Shown one piece after another: positions 30,901-42,642 of a DNA stretch of 64,000 bases (positions are counted from its first letter, which is position 1; each line of letters starts with the position of its first letter). The notes beneath the pieces were generated by a model. It saw only the letters and a program-made list of their open reading frames with translations. It searched no databases and was not told the origin of the DNA. Position numbers and translations under genes: made by a program. The DNA lies in NCBI GenBank assembly GCA_964392305.1, contig CAYMPV010000035.1:1-64000 (forward strand), written 5' to 3'. The DNA is from JACKIC01 sp964392305. Lineage in GTDB: Bacteria; Planctomycetota; UBA1135; UBA2386.

Positions 30901-33642
30901 ATGGCAACGAACAAGGTCGTGGGCGCGGCACTCGCCGCGCTGTTCTCGCTGGGGCTGGGCGCGCAGGATCCGAAGTCGTTCGAGCAGCGCATGGCTGCGG
31001 CAAAGCTCGCGCAGACGCGCGGCGACCTCACGGCTGCCCTCGAGGAACTGCGTATGGCCCAGGGGAGCGCTCCGCCCGAGCAGCAAGAACAACTGCAGCG
31101 CGCCATGCGTTCGCTCCTCGACTCGCAAGCGGGCGTTGGCGCGCAGGATCCGCAGGGCGGCGATCCCGTGCAGCGGTTGATCGCGGTGCTCGACACCGGT
31201 TCCGACGCAGACCCGGCCGTTTTCAACGCCTACCGCCAGCTCGAACAACTCGGCAACCTGATGCTGCCGCAGGTGCTCGCGGCGTTCCCCAAGATGGGGC
31301 CGTTCGGGATGCGCAACGCACTGTCGCTGCTGCGGCCCTTCGACGACGCGCGCATCGTCGACGTGCTCGGCAAGCGGCTCGACGGTGCCGATCCGGCGGT
31401 GACGGCTGCGATCGCCAACATGCTCAGCGAGATGAGGCCGACGGTATCGGTGCCGTTGGCGCAGAGCATTGCCGCCAAGGCAACCGACGAACAGGTCCTC
31501 ATCGCGGTGCTGTGGTCGCTGATGAAGTTCGACCTCGACAACGAAATGACCTCGAAGCTGGCGATGCACCTCGCGAACAGCTCGTCGTCGAGCACTCGTG
31601 CACGCGTGCTCGACTTGATCGTTGATTTCGAATCGCGGTGGGCCGCCACGGTGCTCGATATGCTGCGCCAGCGTGGCGAGGAGGCGTTCCGCGCCAGGGC
31701 CACCTACGAGTGGCTGCAGCGTGTGCCGGACCTCAGCGAAGCCAAGGCGCTGCAAGCCCTGCAGACGATGCCGGCGGCGACGGTTGCCAGTCTCGCGACC
31801 GACCTGCTCCGGCAACATCCGCAGTGGGGAGAGGTGGCGATGCGGGCACTGCGCTCGGCCATCGACAGCGGCGCAACCCTCGACCTGCGCGCGTTCGACA
31901 AATCGCCGTGGGGCAAACAGCGCGACGCCGCGGGCACGTTGCTGCTTGAACTTCCGATCGCGCCGCACAACGAGCGCTCGCAGCTGGCCGATGCCTGCAT
32001 GGCGCTGATCAAGTCCGGCTGGCAGGTGCCCGCGGGCAATGAAGGTCGGCTGGCGGAGATCATGCGCGCGCAAGGATCTGGGCGCTGGACGACGCTGGTC
32101 ACGGCGATGCCCGCCGACGCCGAAGACCGCGCGATCGCAGTGTGGCGCGAGCTGTCGCCCGACGATCAACCCCAGTTCGCAGCCGCCGCCAACAAGGCCG
32201 GGCGCAGCTGGCACCGCCTGTTCGCGATGCAGTTGAACGGTTCGCCAACCCAGCAGGCAGTCCCGATGGACCTGCTCAACCGGGACTGGACCGGCGCGCC
32301 GGCGGCGGCCATGGACGAACTGATCGAACTCGCCACGCGTTGGCCCGCACCACCCGCGGGATGGGCCGGATGGCAACCGTCGCTTGTTCAGGCATGGCAA
32401 CGCACGCCCGACATGCCGGTCGAGGTGATCCTGCCGCTGGTCGAATCGGGTTACGGCGCATGGCCCGCCTTCGCCTTCCGCGAACCCGAACGGGCCCTGG
32501 CGTGGCTGCGGCAGGCCACCAAACGCAACGGCGTCGACCCGATGTCGGCGATCGAACTGCTGCGCAAGCGCGGCGGCCCGGACGATGTGCCCAGCGCGAT
32601 CTGGATCGTGCACCAGCTCGCCGGCCAACCGTCGAGCACGTTCATGGACTTCTTCTACCTGCACGCCAGAGGCAACCTCGACGCCATCGGTCTGGCCAAG
32701 GTGCCGATGTCCGCCCGCCCGGAGATGACGGGTTTCTGCGTCTCCATCGCGAGCCAATGCGCGTTGGACGTGCAGGTCGCCGATCTCGATGCCCTGCTGG
32801 AACTCGTGCCGGCACTTCCCAGCGAACCGGGGTGCAACGTGTTGAGGACGCTCGCCAAGAAGGTCGGCGCCGATCACGCCGCGGCCCTCATGAAGGCCCT
32901 GGAACAAGCAATGATGCGCCAGGAACCGGCACAGGGCAGCTCCGGCCAGACCACGCCGATCGGCAACTTCTCTCTACGTCTCGGTCTGCTCACCTGTCTC
33001 GCCGCGACGGGCAATCCTGTTGTTCTGCCACAACTGCGTCGTCTGCTCGCCGATGGCGTGTCGGACGACGATGCTGACGGCCGGTTCGCAACGCAGTTCA
33101 CCGAGACTTGTCTTGCCGTGGCTGGCGACCAGCGCCACGACCTGCTCGCCGACATGCTCGGTTCAACACGCACCCCGATCCTGACGGCAGCGCTGTCCGC
33201 TGACGAACTGCGCCGCGATGACGCGCTGCGAGAGAGCGCGCGCAAGGCCATCCTCAGGCACGGCGAGACCCTTCATCTGAAGCTGTCGGAGTTGGCGCTC
33301 GAACCGGGCGATCTCGAGAGTTTCGCCAAGGACGTGGTGCGCGACGACCGTTTCGCGCAGTTCAGCAAGACCCTCGCGCGCTCGGCGTTGTCGGTGCTCG
33401 GCAAACGCAAGGACAAGACTTACCTCGCGGAACTGCTGCGCGGCGCGACGCACCCGGACCACGAGGTCCGCACGGCCGCCGCCCTCAATCTGGGGAACAC
33501 CTACTCAGGCGAGGCTGCCGCACACCTGCTCGAGCTGCTCAAGGACGACAGCGAGTCGGTCCGGAAGGCGGTCCAGGAGTCCTTGGACCGCATCGCCAAC
33601 TACCTCGACGAACGCAAGAAGTGGGAAGAGCGGCTGAAGTGA
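30901..33642 (+). CDS. Large exported HEAT-repeat protein
   Basis: 913 residues from ATG 30901. The N-terminus (VVGAALAALFSLGLGAQ) is a signal peptide. The body is alpha-helical with irregular HEAT repeats; clear units are DPAVTAAIANMLSEM, EEAFRARATYEWLQ, HEVRTAAALNLGN and DDSESVRKAVQESLDRI. The C-terminal repeats resemble PBS-lyase-type HEAT units (VRTAAA). No catalytic domain is visible. Divergent from the secreted repeat-protein gene, with a 161-bp shared upstream region that includes the 20-bp box. Confidence 0.7.
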   Translation: MATNKVVGAALAALFSLGLGAQDPKSFEQRMAAAKLAQTRGDLTAALEELRMAQGSAPPEQQEQLQRAMRSLLDSQAGVGAQDPQGGDPVQRLIAVLDTGSDADPAVFNAYRQLEQLGNLMLPQVLAAFPKMGPFGMRNALSLLRPFDDARIVDVLGKRLDGADPAVTAAIANMLSEMRPTVSVPLAQSIAAKATDEQVLIAVLWSLMKFDLDNEMTSKLAMHLANSSSSSTRARVLDLIVDFESRWAATVLDMLRQRGEEAFRARATYEWLQRVPDLSEAKALQALQTMPAATVASLATDLLRQHPQWGEVAMRALRSAIDSGATLDLRAFDKSPWGKQRDAAGTLLLELPIAPHNERSQLADACMALIKSGWQVPAGNEGRLAEIMRAQGSGRWTTLVTAMPADAEDRAIAVWRELSPDDQPQFAAAANKAGRSWHRLFAMQLNGSPTQQAVPMDLLNRDWTGAPAAAMDELIELATRWPAPPAGWAGWQPSLVQAWQRTPDMPVEVILPLVESGYGAWPAFAFREPERALAWLRQATKRNGVDPMSAIELLRKRGGPDDVPSAIWIVHQLAGQPSSTFMDFFYLHARGNLDAIGLAKVPMSARPEMTGFCVSIASQCALDVQVADLDALLELVPALPSEPGCNVLRTLAKKVGADHAAALMKALEQAMMRQEPAQGSSGQTTPIGNFSLRLGLLTCLAATGNPVVLPQLRRLLADGVSDDDADGRFATQFTETCLAVAGDQRHDLLADMLGSTRTPILTAALSADELRRDDALRESARKAILRHGETLHLKLSELALEPGDLESFAKDVVRDDRFAQFSKTLARSALSVLGKRKDKTYLAELLRGATHPDHEVRTAAALNLGNTYSGEAAAHLLELLKDDSESVRKAVQESLDRIANYLDERKKWEERLK

Positions 33643-33708
33643 ACCGCGCCCGCGGCGCGCGACATCGCAACGCACAGCATCGGCGCCCAAGTCCGCGACG
33701 TCGCCGGT

Positions 33709-34047
33709 TCACGACTGCTCCGGCTCACGGCGCGAACGTCGCCGCGGCGCCCGCGCCCGCGTCTCGAGCCCCGCATCGAGCAGCTTGCGCCCGAGTTCGT
33801 CGTCGCGCGCCACGACCGCGAGGTCGGCGACGAGACCCAGGCTGTGCAGCACGTTGGCGACGGCACCGAGCGTCACGCTCGAGGAGCCGCGTTCGATCGC
33901 CCGCAAGGTCGTGCGCGACATGCCGGCGCGTTCGGCGACCAGTTCGGCGGCGAAGCCGCGGCGCAGCCGCGCCAGCTTCACGTTGGCGCCGAGTTCACGC
34001 AGGGCACGCTGTGCGGCCGGCAGCAGCTTGGCGGATTGCTTCGACAT
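33709..34047 (-). CDS. XRE-family transcriptional regulator, HipB-like
   Basis: 112 residues from ATG 34047 (ATG 34056 is possible). Helix-turn-helix at about residues 20-75: RELGANVKLARLRRGF, AELVAERAGMSRTTLRAIERG and VTLGAVANVLHSLGL, the pattern of HipB-type antitoxins. The C-terminal tail is basic. No HipA-like kinase gene is adjacent, so it is an orphan regulator. The start region contains the palindrome ATGGCCAT and two CATGAT hexamers 21 bp apart (34045 and 34066), possible operator elements for autoregulation. Confidence 0.75.
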   Translation of the reverse strand: MSKQSAKLLPAAQRALRELGANVKLARLRRGFAAELVAERAGMSRTTLRAIERGSSSVTLGAVANVLHSLGLVADLAVVARDDELGRKLLDAGLETRARAPRRRSRREPEQS

Positions 34048-34101
34048 GATGGCCATTATTCTAGCCATGATCGGCACATCATGGGCAGAATATTGACCGT
34101 C

Positions 34102-34674
34102 TCAGGTCAGCCCACCCCCATCGACCCAGCGCAGCCCCGGCAACCCGTCGAGGCTGCGCGCGTTCTTGTCGCGCTGGTACTGCTCGATCCCGGCGGCGCC
34201 CTTCTTCTCGCCCCAGGCGCCCATCTGCGGTCGCTCGCCGACATACTCCATGAGCGGCACGCCGTAGCCGCACGCGTCGGCGACCCGCGTCACGTCGAGC
34301 ACGAGGATCGCGCGCAGTGCCGCATCGGGCAGCGGTTCGAAGTGCGCGCGCAGGGCCGCGAACTCGCCGTCGGCGGGCTCGACGACCCTGCCGGTGCCGT
34401 GCAGCCGCAGGATCTTGGGAGGGCCTTCGAACGCGCAGACCATCAGGCACAGCCGGCCGTTCTGGCGCAGGTGCGCGATCGTCTCGACGCCGCTGCCGAC
34501 GAAGTCGAGCCAGGCGACGCGCGTCGGCGACAGCACGCGCAACGAGTCGAGCCCCTTGGGTGAACAGTTGACGTGCCCGCCGGGTCCGGTCGGCGCGGTG
34601 GCGACGAAGAACACCTTCTGCGCGAGAAGGAACTCGATCTGGCGGTCGTCGAGTGCGGAGCTGGCCTGGCCCAT
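34102..34674 (-). CDS. Pyridoxamine 5'-phosphate oxidase-fold protein
   Basis: 190 residues from ATG 34674; a second ATG at 34686 would add four residues. It has the split-barrel flavin-binding fold: VFFVATAPTGPGGHVNCSPKG, VAWLDFVGSGVETIAHL, GRLCLMVCAF and ILRLHGTGRVV. It belongs to the PPOX-like group that binds FMN or F420 and is not true PdxH. The C-terminal third (YGVPLMEYVGERPQ) is typical of this subgroup. Substrate unknown. It stands alone between the orphan XRE regulator and tRNA-Ser. Confidence 0.8.
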   Translation of the reverse strand: MGQASSALDDRQIEFLLAQKVFFVATAPTGPGGHVNCSPKGLDSLRVLSPTRVAWLDFVGSGVETIAHLRQNGRLCLMVCAFEGPPKILRLHGTGRVVEPADGEFAALRAHFEPLPDAALRAILVLDVTRVADACGYGVPLMEYVGERPQMGAWGEKKGAAGIEQYQRDKNARSLDGLPGLRWVDGGGLT

Positions 34675-34785
34675 GGGGCTGAGCATTCTGCCAGGGGCAC
34701 GCCGAGGACAAGGTCGGCGGCAGCTTTCCGTCAGCAAGCAGTTGCACATCCAGAGCGAGCCGGCTTTACTGCCTCGCCGTCCACC

Positions 34786-34875
<90 letters not shown>

Positions 34876-34967
34876 GTTTCCCCCCGGGTCCCCGGACCCG
34901 CGCGGGGAGACTGGTCCTGCGAATCAGGTCCTGCAGATCCGGTCCACCGACCACCCGACCCAAGCCC

Positions 34968-35630
34968 TTGCGAACGGAACCCGGACGCCGGCCAGCCGAA
35001 GCGGCGCGCGACTGCCCGTGCCATCGACGGCGGTCCTGCCGTCGTCTTGCCGCAGCGCTGATCCTTGCCGCGGCCGCCTGCACGGGACCGCACACGCACA
35101 TCCACAACCCGCAAGGCCATCGCGTGTTCATCGACGGCCGTGAGCTCGATCGTTCGGAGCTGCCGTTCCGCTACTACGGCACCAGCCGCTGGGACGCACA
35201 ACCGCGCGACCTCGGCCAACCGCCGCCCGAGCCGGAAGTCACGGAGCCCAGCGAACCCGTCCAGCCGCGCCAGAACCCGCCGATCGTGAGCTTCGACATC
35301 CACGGCTGGCAGCCCAGTCCGTGGTTGGCCAGCGACGAAGAACTGGTGCCCAAGGCGCCCCGGCGCGTGCCGCTCGGCGCGACCGACCCCGACTGGAACC
35401 TGCAACCCGCCAGTCAGGCGATCGCGTTGCCGGCACCCGTGAGCCCGTGGCTGTTCCCGTTCGACCTGCCGCTCGAATTGATGGGCTTGTTGCTGGGTGG
35501 TCAAGACGACTTCACCACCACGATCGAACTGCCGCAGACGCCGATCGAGGAACGTCCCAGCGCGGAGTTCCGGCCGCTAGAGTTGGACCGCGTCGCCGAG
35601 CGCGCGCGCCAGGCCCGCACGACGCGCTGA
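34968..35630 (+). CDS. Proline-rich lipoprotein of unknown function
   Basis: 220 residues from TTG 34968, the only start in reach; the true start is uncertain. A basic region and hydrophobic LAAALILAAAAC form a late lipobox signal. The mature part is rich in Pro and Glu with VFIDGRELDRSELPFRYYG near its start and a PFDLPLELMGLLLGG segment near its end. No family recognised. It ends nine bases before murD, so the two may be co-transcribed. Confidence 0.6.
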   Translation: MRTEPGRRPAEAARDCPCHRRRSCRRLAAALILAAAACTGPHTHIHNPQGHRVFIDGRELDRSELPFRYYGTSRWDAQPRDLGQPPPEPEVTEPSEPVQPRQNPPIVSFDIHGWQPSPWLASDEELVPKAPRRVPLGATDPDWNLQPASQAIALPAPVSPWLFPFDLPLELMGLLLGGQDDFTTTIELPQTPIEERPSAEFRPLELDRVAERARQARTTR

Positions 35631-35638
35631 TCGCCGCC

Positions 35639-37063
35639 ATGCCCTCCACCTCCGACTTCGATCCCGCCCTGCCGGGAGCAGGCACACGCGTGCTGGTGCA
35701 CGGCCTGGGCCGCTTTGGCGGCGGCCAACAGGCCGTGCGTCACCTGTGGCGCCGCGGCTGCGCGGTGACCGTCGCCGACCGCAGCGCCGGCGCCGATCAC
35801 CTGGCCACGCAGAAGGCGCTGCGCGATCTGCACGGCGTCGACTGGCAACTGGGGCGCGAAGACGAAGGCCTGCTCGACGGCGTCGACGTGCTCGTGGTCA
35901 ACCCCGCGGTGCCGGACAGCCACCCGCTGCTGCTGGCCGCCCGGACGCGCGGCGTGCAGATCACGCAGGAAGTCGATCTGTTCCTCGCCGCCTACCCCGG
36001 CCGCGTCGTGGCCGTGACCGGCACCAACGGCAAGTCGACGACGGCGACGCTGCTGCATGCGGCGCTGCAGCGCGCCGGCCACGACGCCCTGCTCGGCGGC
36101 AACATCGGCCGCAGCCTGCTCGCCGACGAAGGGCTGTGGCAACAAGACCAGGTGGCGGTGCTCGAGATCTCGAGCTTCCAGCTCGAGCGGCTCGACAACC
36201 GCCGCCGCGTGCACGGCGCCGTGTTCACACGGGTGACGCGCGACCACCTCGACCGCCACGGCACCCTGGCCAGCTATCACGCCGCCAAGGCCCGGCTGGC
36301 GATGATCGCCGAGCAGTTCGTGATCCACGGCGCCGCCGATCCCGTGGCCAGCGAGTTCCCGAGCACCGCGCGACAGCGGCTGGTGTTCGCCGACGCCACC
36401 CCGGCGCCCGGCAGCGGCGGTCTGCAGGACGACTTCCTGGCCCTGCGACTCGACACCGGGCCCGCCGAACGGCTCGTGCACCGCGACGCGTTGCGCATGC
36501 TCGGCGACTTCCAGATCGAGAACGCGCTCGCGGCCGGCCTCGCCGCGCGCATGCTCGGCGCCGAGCCGCATGCGATCGGCCTGGCGCTGGCCATCGCCGC
36601 GCCGCTGCCGTTCCGTCTGCAGCTCGTCGCCGTGCACGGCGGGGTGCGCGTCTACGACAACGGCGTCTCCACCGAGGTGCAGTCGACCGTCGCCGCGCTG
36701 CAGACGTTGGCGCGCGGCGTCGAGCAGGGCCGCCGCATCCATTGGCTCGGCGGCGGCAAGAGCAAGGACGGCGACTACGCGGCGGTCGCCGACGCGGTGC
36801 GGCCGTTCGTGGCCAGCGCGCATCTGTTCGGCGACGCGGCCGCGCCGCTCGGCGCCCTGCTGCAACCGACGTTGCCCACCGCCGTGCACGCGACCCTGGC
36901 CGAAGCGCTGGCGACCGCGTTCACCACCGCGGCCGCGGGTGACGCCGTGCTGTTCAGCCCCGCCTTCGCTTCTTTCGATCGTTATCCGAACTTCCGCGCG
37001 CGCGCGCAGGAGTTCCATGCCTGGCTCGCGTCCTCGCGTGCGCAGGCGGCGCAGGGCGGTTAG
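35639..37063 (+). CDS. murD: UDP-N-acetylmuramoylalanine-D-glutamate ligase
   Basis: 474 residues from ATG 35639. MurD adds D-glutamate to UDP-MurNAc-L-alanine in peptidoglycan synthesis. The N-terminal Rossmann part reads GLGRFGGGQQAVRHL, the ATP site VTGTNGKSTT, the Mur signature EISSFQLERL, the His in TRDHLDRH, and the C-terminal ligase domain has YDNGVSTEVQST and WLGGGKSKDGDY. Motifs are complete. It lies outside a division and cell wall cluster, next to mcsA, an unusual place. The open frame upstream to 35321 is a shadow of the lipoprotein gene. Confidence 0.93.
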   Translation: MPSTSDFDPALPGAGTRVLVHGLGRFGGGQQAVRHLWRRGCAVTVADRSAGADHLATQKALRDLHGVDWQLGREDEGLLDGVDVLVVNPAVPDSHPLLLAARTRGVQITQEVDLFLAAYPGRVVAVTGTNGKSTTATLLHAALQRAGHDALLGGNIGRSLLADEGLWQQDQVAVLEISSFQLERLDNRRRVHGAVFTRVTRDHLDRHGTLASYHAAKARLAMIAEQFVIHGAADPVASEFPSTARQRLVFADATPAPGSGGLQDDFLALRLDTGPAERLVHRDALRMLGDFQIENALAAGLAARMLGAEPHAIGLALAIAAPLPFRLQLVAVHGGVRVYDNGVSTEVQSTVAALQTLARGVEQGRRIHWLGGGKSKDGDYAAVADAVRPFVASAHLFGDAAAPLGALLQPTLPTAVHATLAEALATAFTTAAAGDAVLFSPAFASFDRYPNFRARAQEFHAWLASSRAQAAQGG

Positions 37064-37078
37064 AGTCGCTCGACCTCG

Positions 37079-37612
37079 ATGCAGTACTGCACGGCATGTC
37101 AGAAGGCCATCGCCACGATCGTCATCATGGACGTCAGCGATGGCTCGGTCACGGGCTCCCAGCACCTGTGCGCGGCGTGTGCCGAGCAGATGGGCGTGGT
37201 GCAGCCCAAGACGCCGAAGTTCTCCGCCGAGATGCTCGAAGACCTGCTCGGCGGCTTCGACAAGGCCAAGGCCAGCGCCGGCAAACGGCAGCGCGCCGAA
37301 GCGTGTCCCGGCTGCGGCATGACGCCGGCCGAGTTCCGCACCAAGGGCCGCCTGGGTTGCCCACGCTGCTACGAAGTGTTCCGCGACGAACTGCTGCCGC
37401 TGCTGCAGCGCATCCACGAGGCGCAGACGCACCGCGGCCGGCTGCCCGCCAATCTCGGTGAGGTCACGCCGAGGGCCGAACGCGACGACGCAGCCCTGAC
37501 CGAGTTGCGCCGACGCCTCGAAGAGGCGGTGCGCAACGAGCGGTACGAAGAGGCGGCGCAGCTGCGCGACGCCCTGCGCCGCGCCGAACGCGGTGAGGAG
37601 GCGGCGTCGTGA
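37079..37612 (+). CDS. mcsA: McsA, zinc-finger activator of McsB
   Basis: 177 residues from ATG 37079. Four zinc-binding pairs are visible: CTAC, CAAC, CPGC and CPRC, forming two treble-clef-like fingers. The C-terminus carries a UVR motif (LRRRLEEAVRNERYEEAAQLRDALR). McsA binds McsB and stimulates its arginine kinase activity, and binds ClpC. It overlaps mcsB by 4 bp (GTGA). The CtsR repressor that precedes mcsA in Firmicutes is not present here. Confidence 0.9.
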   Translation: MQYCTACQKAIATIVIMDVSDGSVTGSQHLCAACAEQMGVVQPKTPKFSAEMLEDLLGGFDKAKASAGKRQRAEACPGCGMTPAEFRTKGRLGCPRCYEVFRDELLPLLQRIHEAQTHRGRLPANLGEVTPRAERDDAALTELRRRLEEAVRNERYEEAAQLRDALRRAERGEEAAS

Positions 37613-38688
37613 GCAAGTCCCGCCGCGACGACCGCAGCGACAAGCCGCCCGAGTTCCACGCCGGCGCCTGGCTGGCCGGCACCGGGCCCGACAACGACAT
37701 CGCCGTCTGCACGCGGGCGAGGCTGGCGCGCAACCTGCGCGGCTTTCCGTTCTCGCCGTGCCTCGACGAGGTGCTCGCCGCCGAGCTGTACGAGTTCGCC
37801 GTCGAACAACTGCAGCAGCCCGGCCTGCCCGAGAAGCTCGGCATCCTCGAACTGGACTCGGTCGACGAACTCGAACGTTCGGTGCTGGTCGAACGGCACC
37901 TGATCAGCCGCGACCTGGTGGCCGCCAAACGGCGCCGCGGCGTCGCCTTCGACACTGCCGAAAGCGTCGCGATCATGATCAACGAGGAGGACCACCTGCG
38001 CATGCAGGTGTTCGCACCCGGCCTGCAGACCGAAGCGGTCTGGCAGCGCGCCGAGCGCCTCGACGACGCCGTGATGCAGCGCCTGCCGGTCGCGTGGTCC
38101 GAGGAGTTCGGCTTCCTGACCTCGTGCCCGACCAACACCGGCACCGGCCTGCGCCTGTCGGTGATGGTGCACCTGCCCGGTCTGGTGTGGTCCGACGAGA
38201 TCGACAAGGCCACCAACGTCGCGCAGAAGATCCACCTGGCGGTGCGCGGCCTCTACGGCGAAGGCAGCCGCGCGCTCGGCGACTTCTACCAGGTCAGCAA
38301 CCAGATCACGCTCGGTCGCGACGAGACGCAGATCCTCGGCGACGTGCAGTTGGCCGTCGGCCGCATCGTGCAGTGGGAACGTGAGGTGCGCGGCGCCCTG
38401 CAGCGCGGCGCTGCCCGCGTGCGCACGCTCGACCGGGTGCACCGCGCGCTGGGCACGCTCGAACGCGCCCAGATCCTGACCAGCGAAGAGGCGATGGGCT
38501 GCCTGTCGGCGGTGCGCTTCGGCATCGAGACCAGGCTGCTGTCGGGGTTCACCATCGCTCAGGTCAACAAGGCCCTGCTGCTGGGCCAGCCCGGGCACCT
38601 GCAGCGCCACACCCGCGAACGGCTGCTGCCCGAAGAACGCGACCAGCGCCGGGCCCAGCTGCTGCGCGAGGTGCTCGGCCTTGGCTGA
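37609..38688 (+). CDS. mcsB: Protein arginine kinase McsB
   Basis: 359 residues from GTG 37609. It is an ATP:guanido phosphotransferase that phosphorylates arginines in proteins and marks them for ClpC-ClpP. Seen motifs are CTRARLARNLRGFPF (phosphate-binding arginines), NEEDHLRMQ, the catalytic FGFLTSCPTNTGTGLR block with the conserved Cys, and VHLPGL. Near the C-terminus, ERDQRRAQLL contains the RDxxRA phospho-arginine sensing motif, so allosteric control by pArg is likely retained. The length matches bacterial McsB. Confidence 0.93.
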   Translation: MSKSRRDDRSDKPPEFHAGAWLAGTGPDNDIAVCTRARLARNLRGFPFSPCLDEVLAAELYEFAVEQLQQPGLPEKLGILELDSVDELERSVLVERHLISRDLVAAKRRRGVAFDTAESVAIMINEEDHLRMQVFAPGLQTEAVWQRAERLDDAVMQRLPVAWSEEFGFLTSCPTNTGTGLRLSVMVHLPGLVWSDEIDKATNVAQKIHLAVRGLYGEGSRALGDFYQVSNQITLGRDETQILGDVQLAVGRIVQWEREVRGALQRGAARVRTLDRVHRALGTLERAQILTSEEAMGCLSAVRFGIETRLLSGFTIAQVNKALLLGQPGHLQRHTRERLLPEERDQRRAQLLREVLGLG

Positions 38689-38823
38689 TCGGCCGTGGCG
38701 GATGCGGGGGTCGCGAGCGCCCCACATTCCTTCCCGCAGCGGGTTTTCCCCAAACCGGCGCGGCTACGCCCCTTGACCCGTGCGACGGGAAAAAAGATGC
38801 CCCGATGACTCGGTGGCGTCCTG

Positions 38824-38875
38824 GATCTACATCTGGTGTAAATCCTATACCCGCGGCAACCGATCTAAGGATCTA
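38824..38875 (+). promoter_or_regulatory. Possible clpC control region with GATCTA repeats
   Basis: The 238 bp between mcsB and clpC include an AT-richer stretch with GATCTA at 38824, 38862 and 38870 and a -10-like TATACC at 38846. No CIRCE or CtsR box is visible. clpC may therefore have its own promoter. Weak evidence. Confidence 0.3.
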
Positions 38876-38926
38876 GCCAGCAGATATCGCCACCGGGCGC
38901 ACACCGGCCACCGGAGTCACCGCACC

Positions 38927-41491
<2,565 letters not shown>

Positions 41492-41544
41492 CGGCGCGCA
41501 CGACACTGCGGCGGCCAGGACCCGAGCATGAAATCGGGGCGCGC

Positions 41545-42642
41545 TTGCCCCCCGGTTGCACACCTGCCCGTGTGCAAACCTACCTGATGCTCGCCCTGGC
41601 CGAGGGTTTCGGCCCGGCGCCGATCGCGGCGCTGCTCGATCCCGACCTCGACCCGGCCGCGACCATCGCGGCTCCGCCCGCAGTGCCCGAGATCCCGCCG
41701 CGCGCCGCGCGCCGTCTGCGCCACCCGGGCCTCGCTGCACAAGCGCATGCGCTGCAGCTCGCCGCCGTTCGTCACGAACTGCAGCTGCTGACCCCGGCCG
41801 ACGACCGGTATCCGCAAGCCTGGCGCGGCATGCCGCTGCGCCCGTTGGTGCTGTTCGTGCGCGGCGATCCGACCGCCCTCGAACGACGACCGGCCGCAGC
41901 GCTGGTCGGCAGCCGCACACCGACGCCGTACGGCGCCGAAGCCGCCCGGGCCCTCGGCGCCTGCCTGGCGCGCGCCGGGGTGACGCTGTGGAGCGGCCTC
42001 GCGCGCGGCATCGATGGCGCGGCACACCGCGCCTGCGTGCAGGCCGGGGTGCCGACGGTGGCGGTGCTGGCCGGCGGGTTGGACCGCATCTACCCGCCCG
42101 AGCACGAGGCGCTGGCCGACGAGATCGTCACCGGCGGCGGCTGCCTGCTGACCGAACTGCCACCCGGCCACCGCGCCCAACGCGGCCACTTTCCGCGGCG
42201 CAACCGGCTGCTCGCCGCCGGCACCGGCGCCGTGATCGTGGTCGAAGCCAGCCTGACTTCGGGCGCGCTGCAGACCGCGCGCCTCGCCGCGGATGCGGGC
42301 GCCGACGTCTACGCGGTACCTGGACCTTGGCGCAGCGAACGCAGCCAGGGTTGCCACCGCCTGCTCAACGAAGGCGCGAGCGTGGTCGAGAGCCCCGAGC
42401 TGCTGCTGCGTGATCTCGGCGTCGCCGCGGCCAACTCGCAGCCCACCGCGCATCACCTGAGCCGGTCCGCCGGGCAGGAAGCGATCCTGCAGCAGCTGCG
42501 CGCCGGCCCGCGGCCGCCCGACGTGGTGCAGCGTGAGTGTGGTCTGCCGCGCGACGAGTTCCTGCGCGCGCTGTTCGTGCTCGAGGCCGCTGGCACCGTC
42601 GGCCGCCTGCCCGGCGACCTGCTGGTGGTCAGAAACCGATGA
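41545..42642 (+). CDS. dprA: DNA processing protein DprA (Smf)
   Basis: 365 residues from TTG 41545; GTG 41572 is an alternative. DprA protects incoming single-stranded DNA and loads RecA during natural transformation. An N-terminal helical region precedes the extended Rossmann domain: VGSRTPTPYGAEAAR, SGLARGIDGAAHRACV, VAVLAGGLDRIYPPEH, RNRLLAAGTGAVIVVEA and SGALQTARLAADAGADVYAVPG. The C-terminal 65 residues form the winged-helix domain (ILQQLRAGPRPPDVVQRE). Complete and probably functional. Overlaps the convergent small membrane gene by 14 bp. Confidence 0.92.
   Translation: MPPGCTPARVQTYLMLALAEGFGPAPIAALLDPDLDPAATIAAPPAVPEIPPRAARRLRHPGLAAQAHALQLAAVRHELQLLTPADDRYPQAWRGMPLRPLVLFVRGDPTALERRPAAALVGSRTPTPYGAEAARALGACLARAGVTLWSGLARGIDGAAHRACVQAGVPTVAVLAGGLDRIYPPEHEALADEIVTGGGCLLTELPPGHRAQRGHFPRRNRLLAAGTGAVIVVEASLTSGALQTARLAADAGADVYAVPGPWRSERSQGCHRLLNEGASVVESPELLLRDLGVAAANSQPTAHHLSRSAGQEAILQQLRAGPRPPDVVQRECGLPRDEFLRALFVLEAAGTVGRLPGDLLVVRNR

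Noticed and set aside
27710..31180. 1156-codon + strand open frame across the two-component and repeat-protein genes
   Set aside because: Shadow of the minus-strand genes; it has no plausible start or domain and contradicts clear kinase motifs on the other strand.
38773..38806. Heat-shock sigma-32-type promoter upstream of clpC (CTTGACC ... CCCCGAT)
   Set aside because: The two boxes are 21 bp apart, too far for the usual 13-15 bp, and the -35 part is a poor match.
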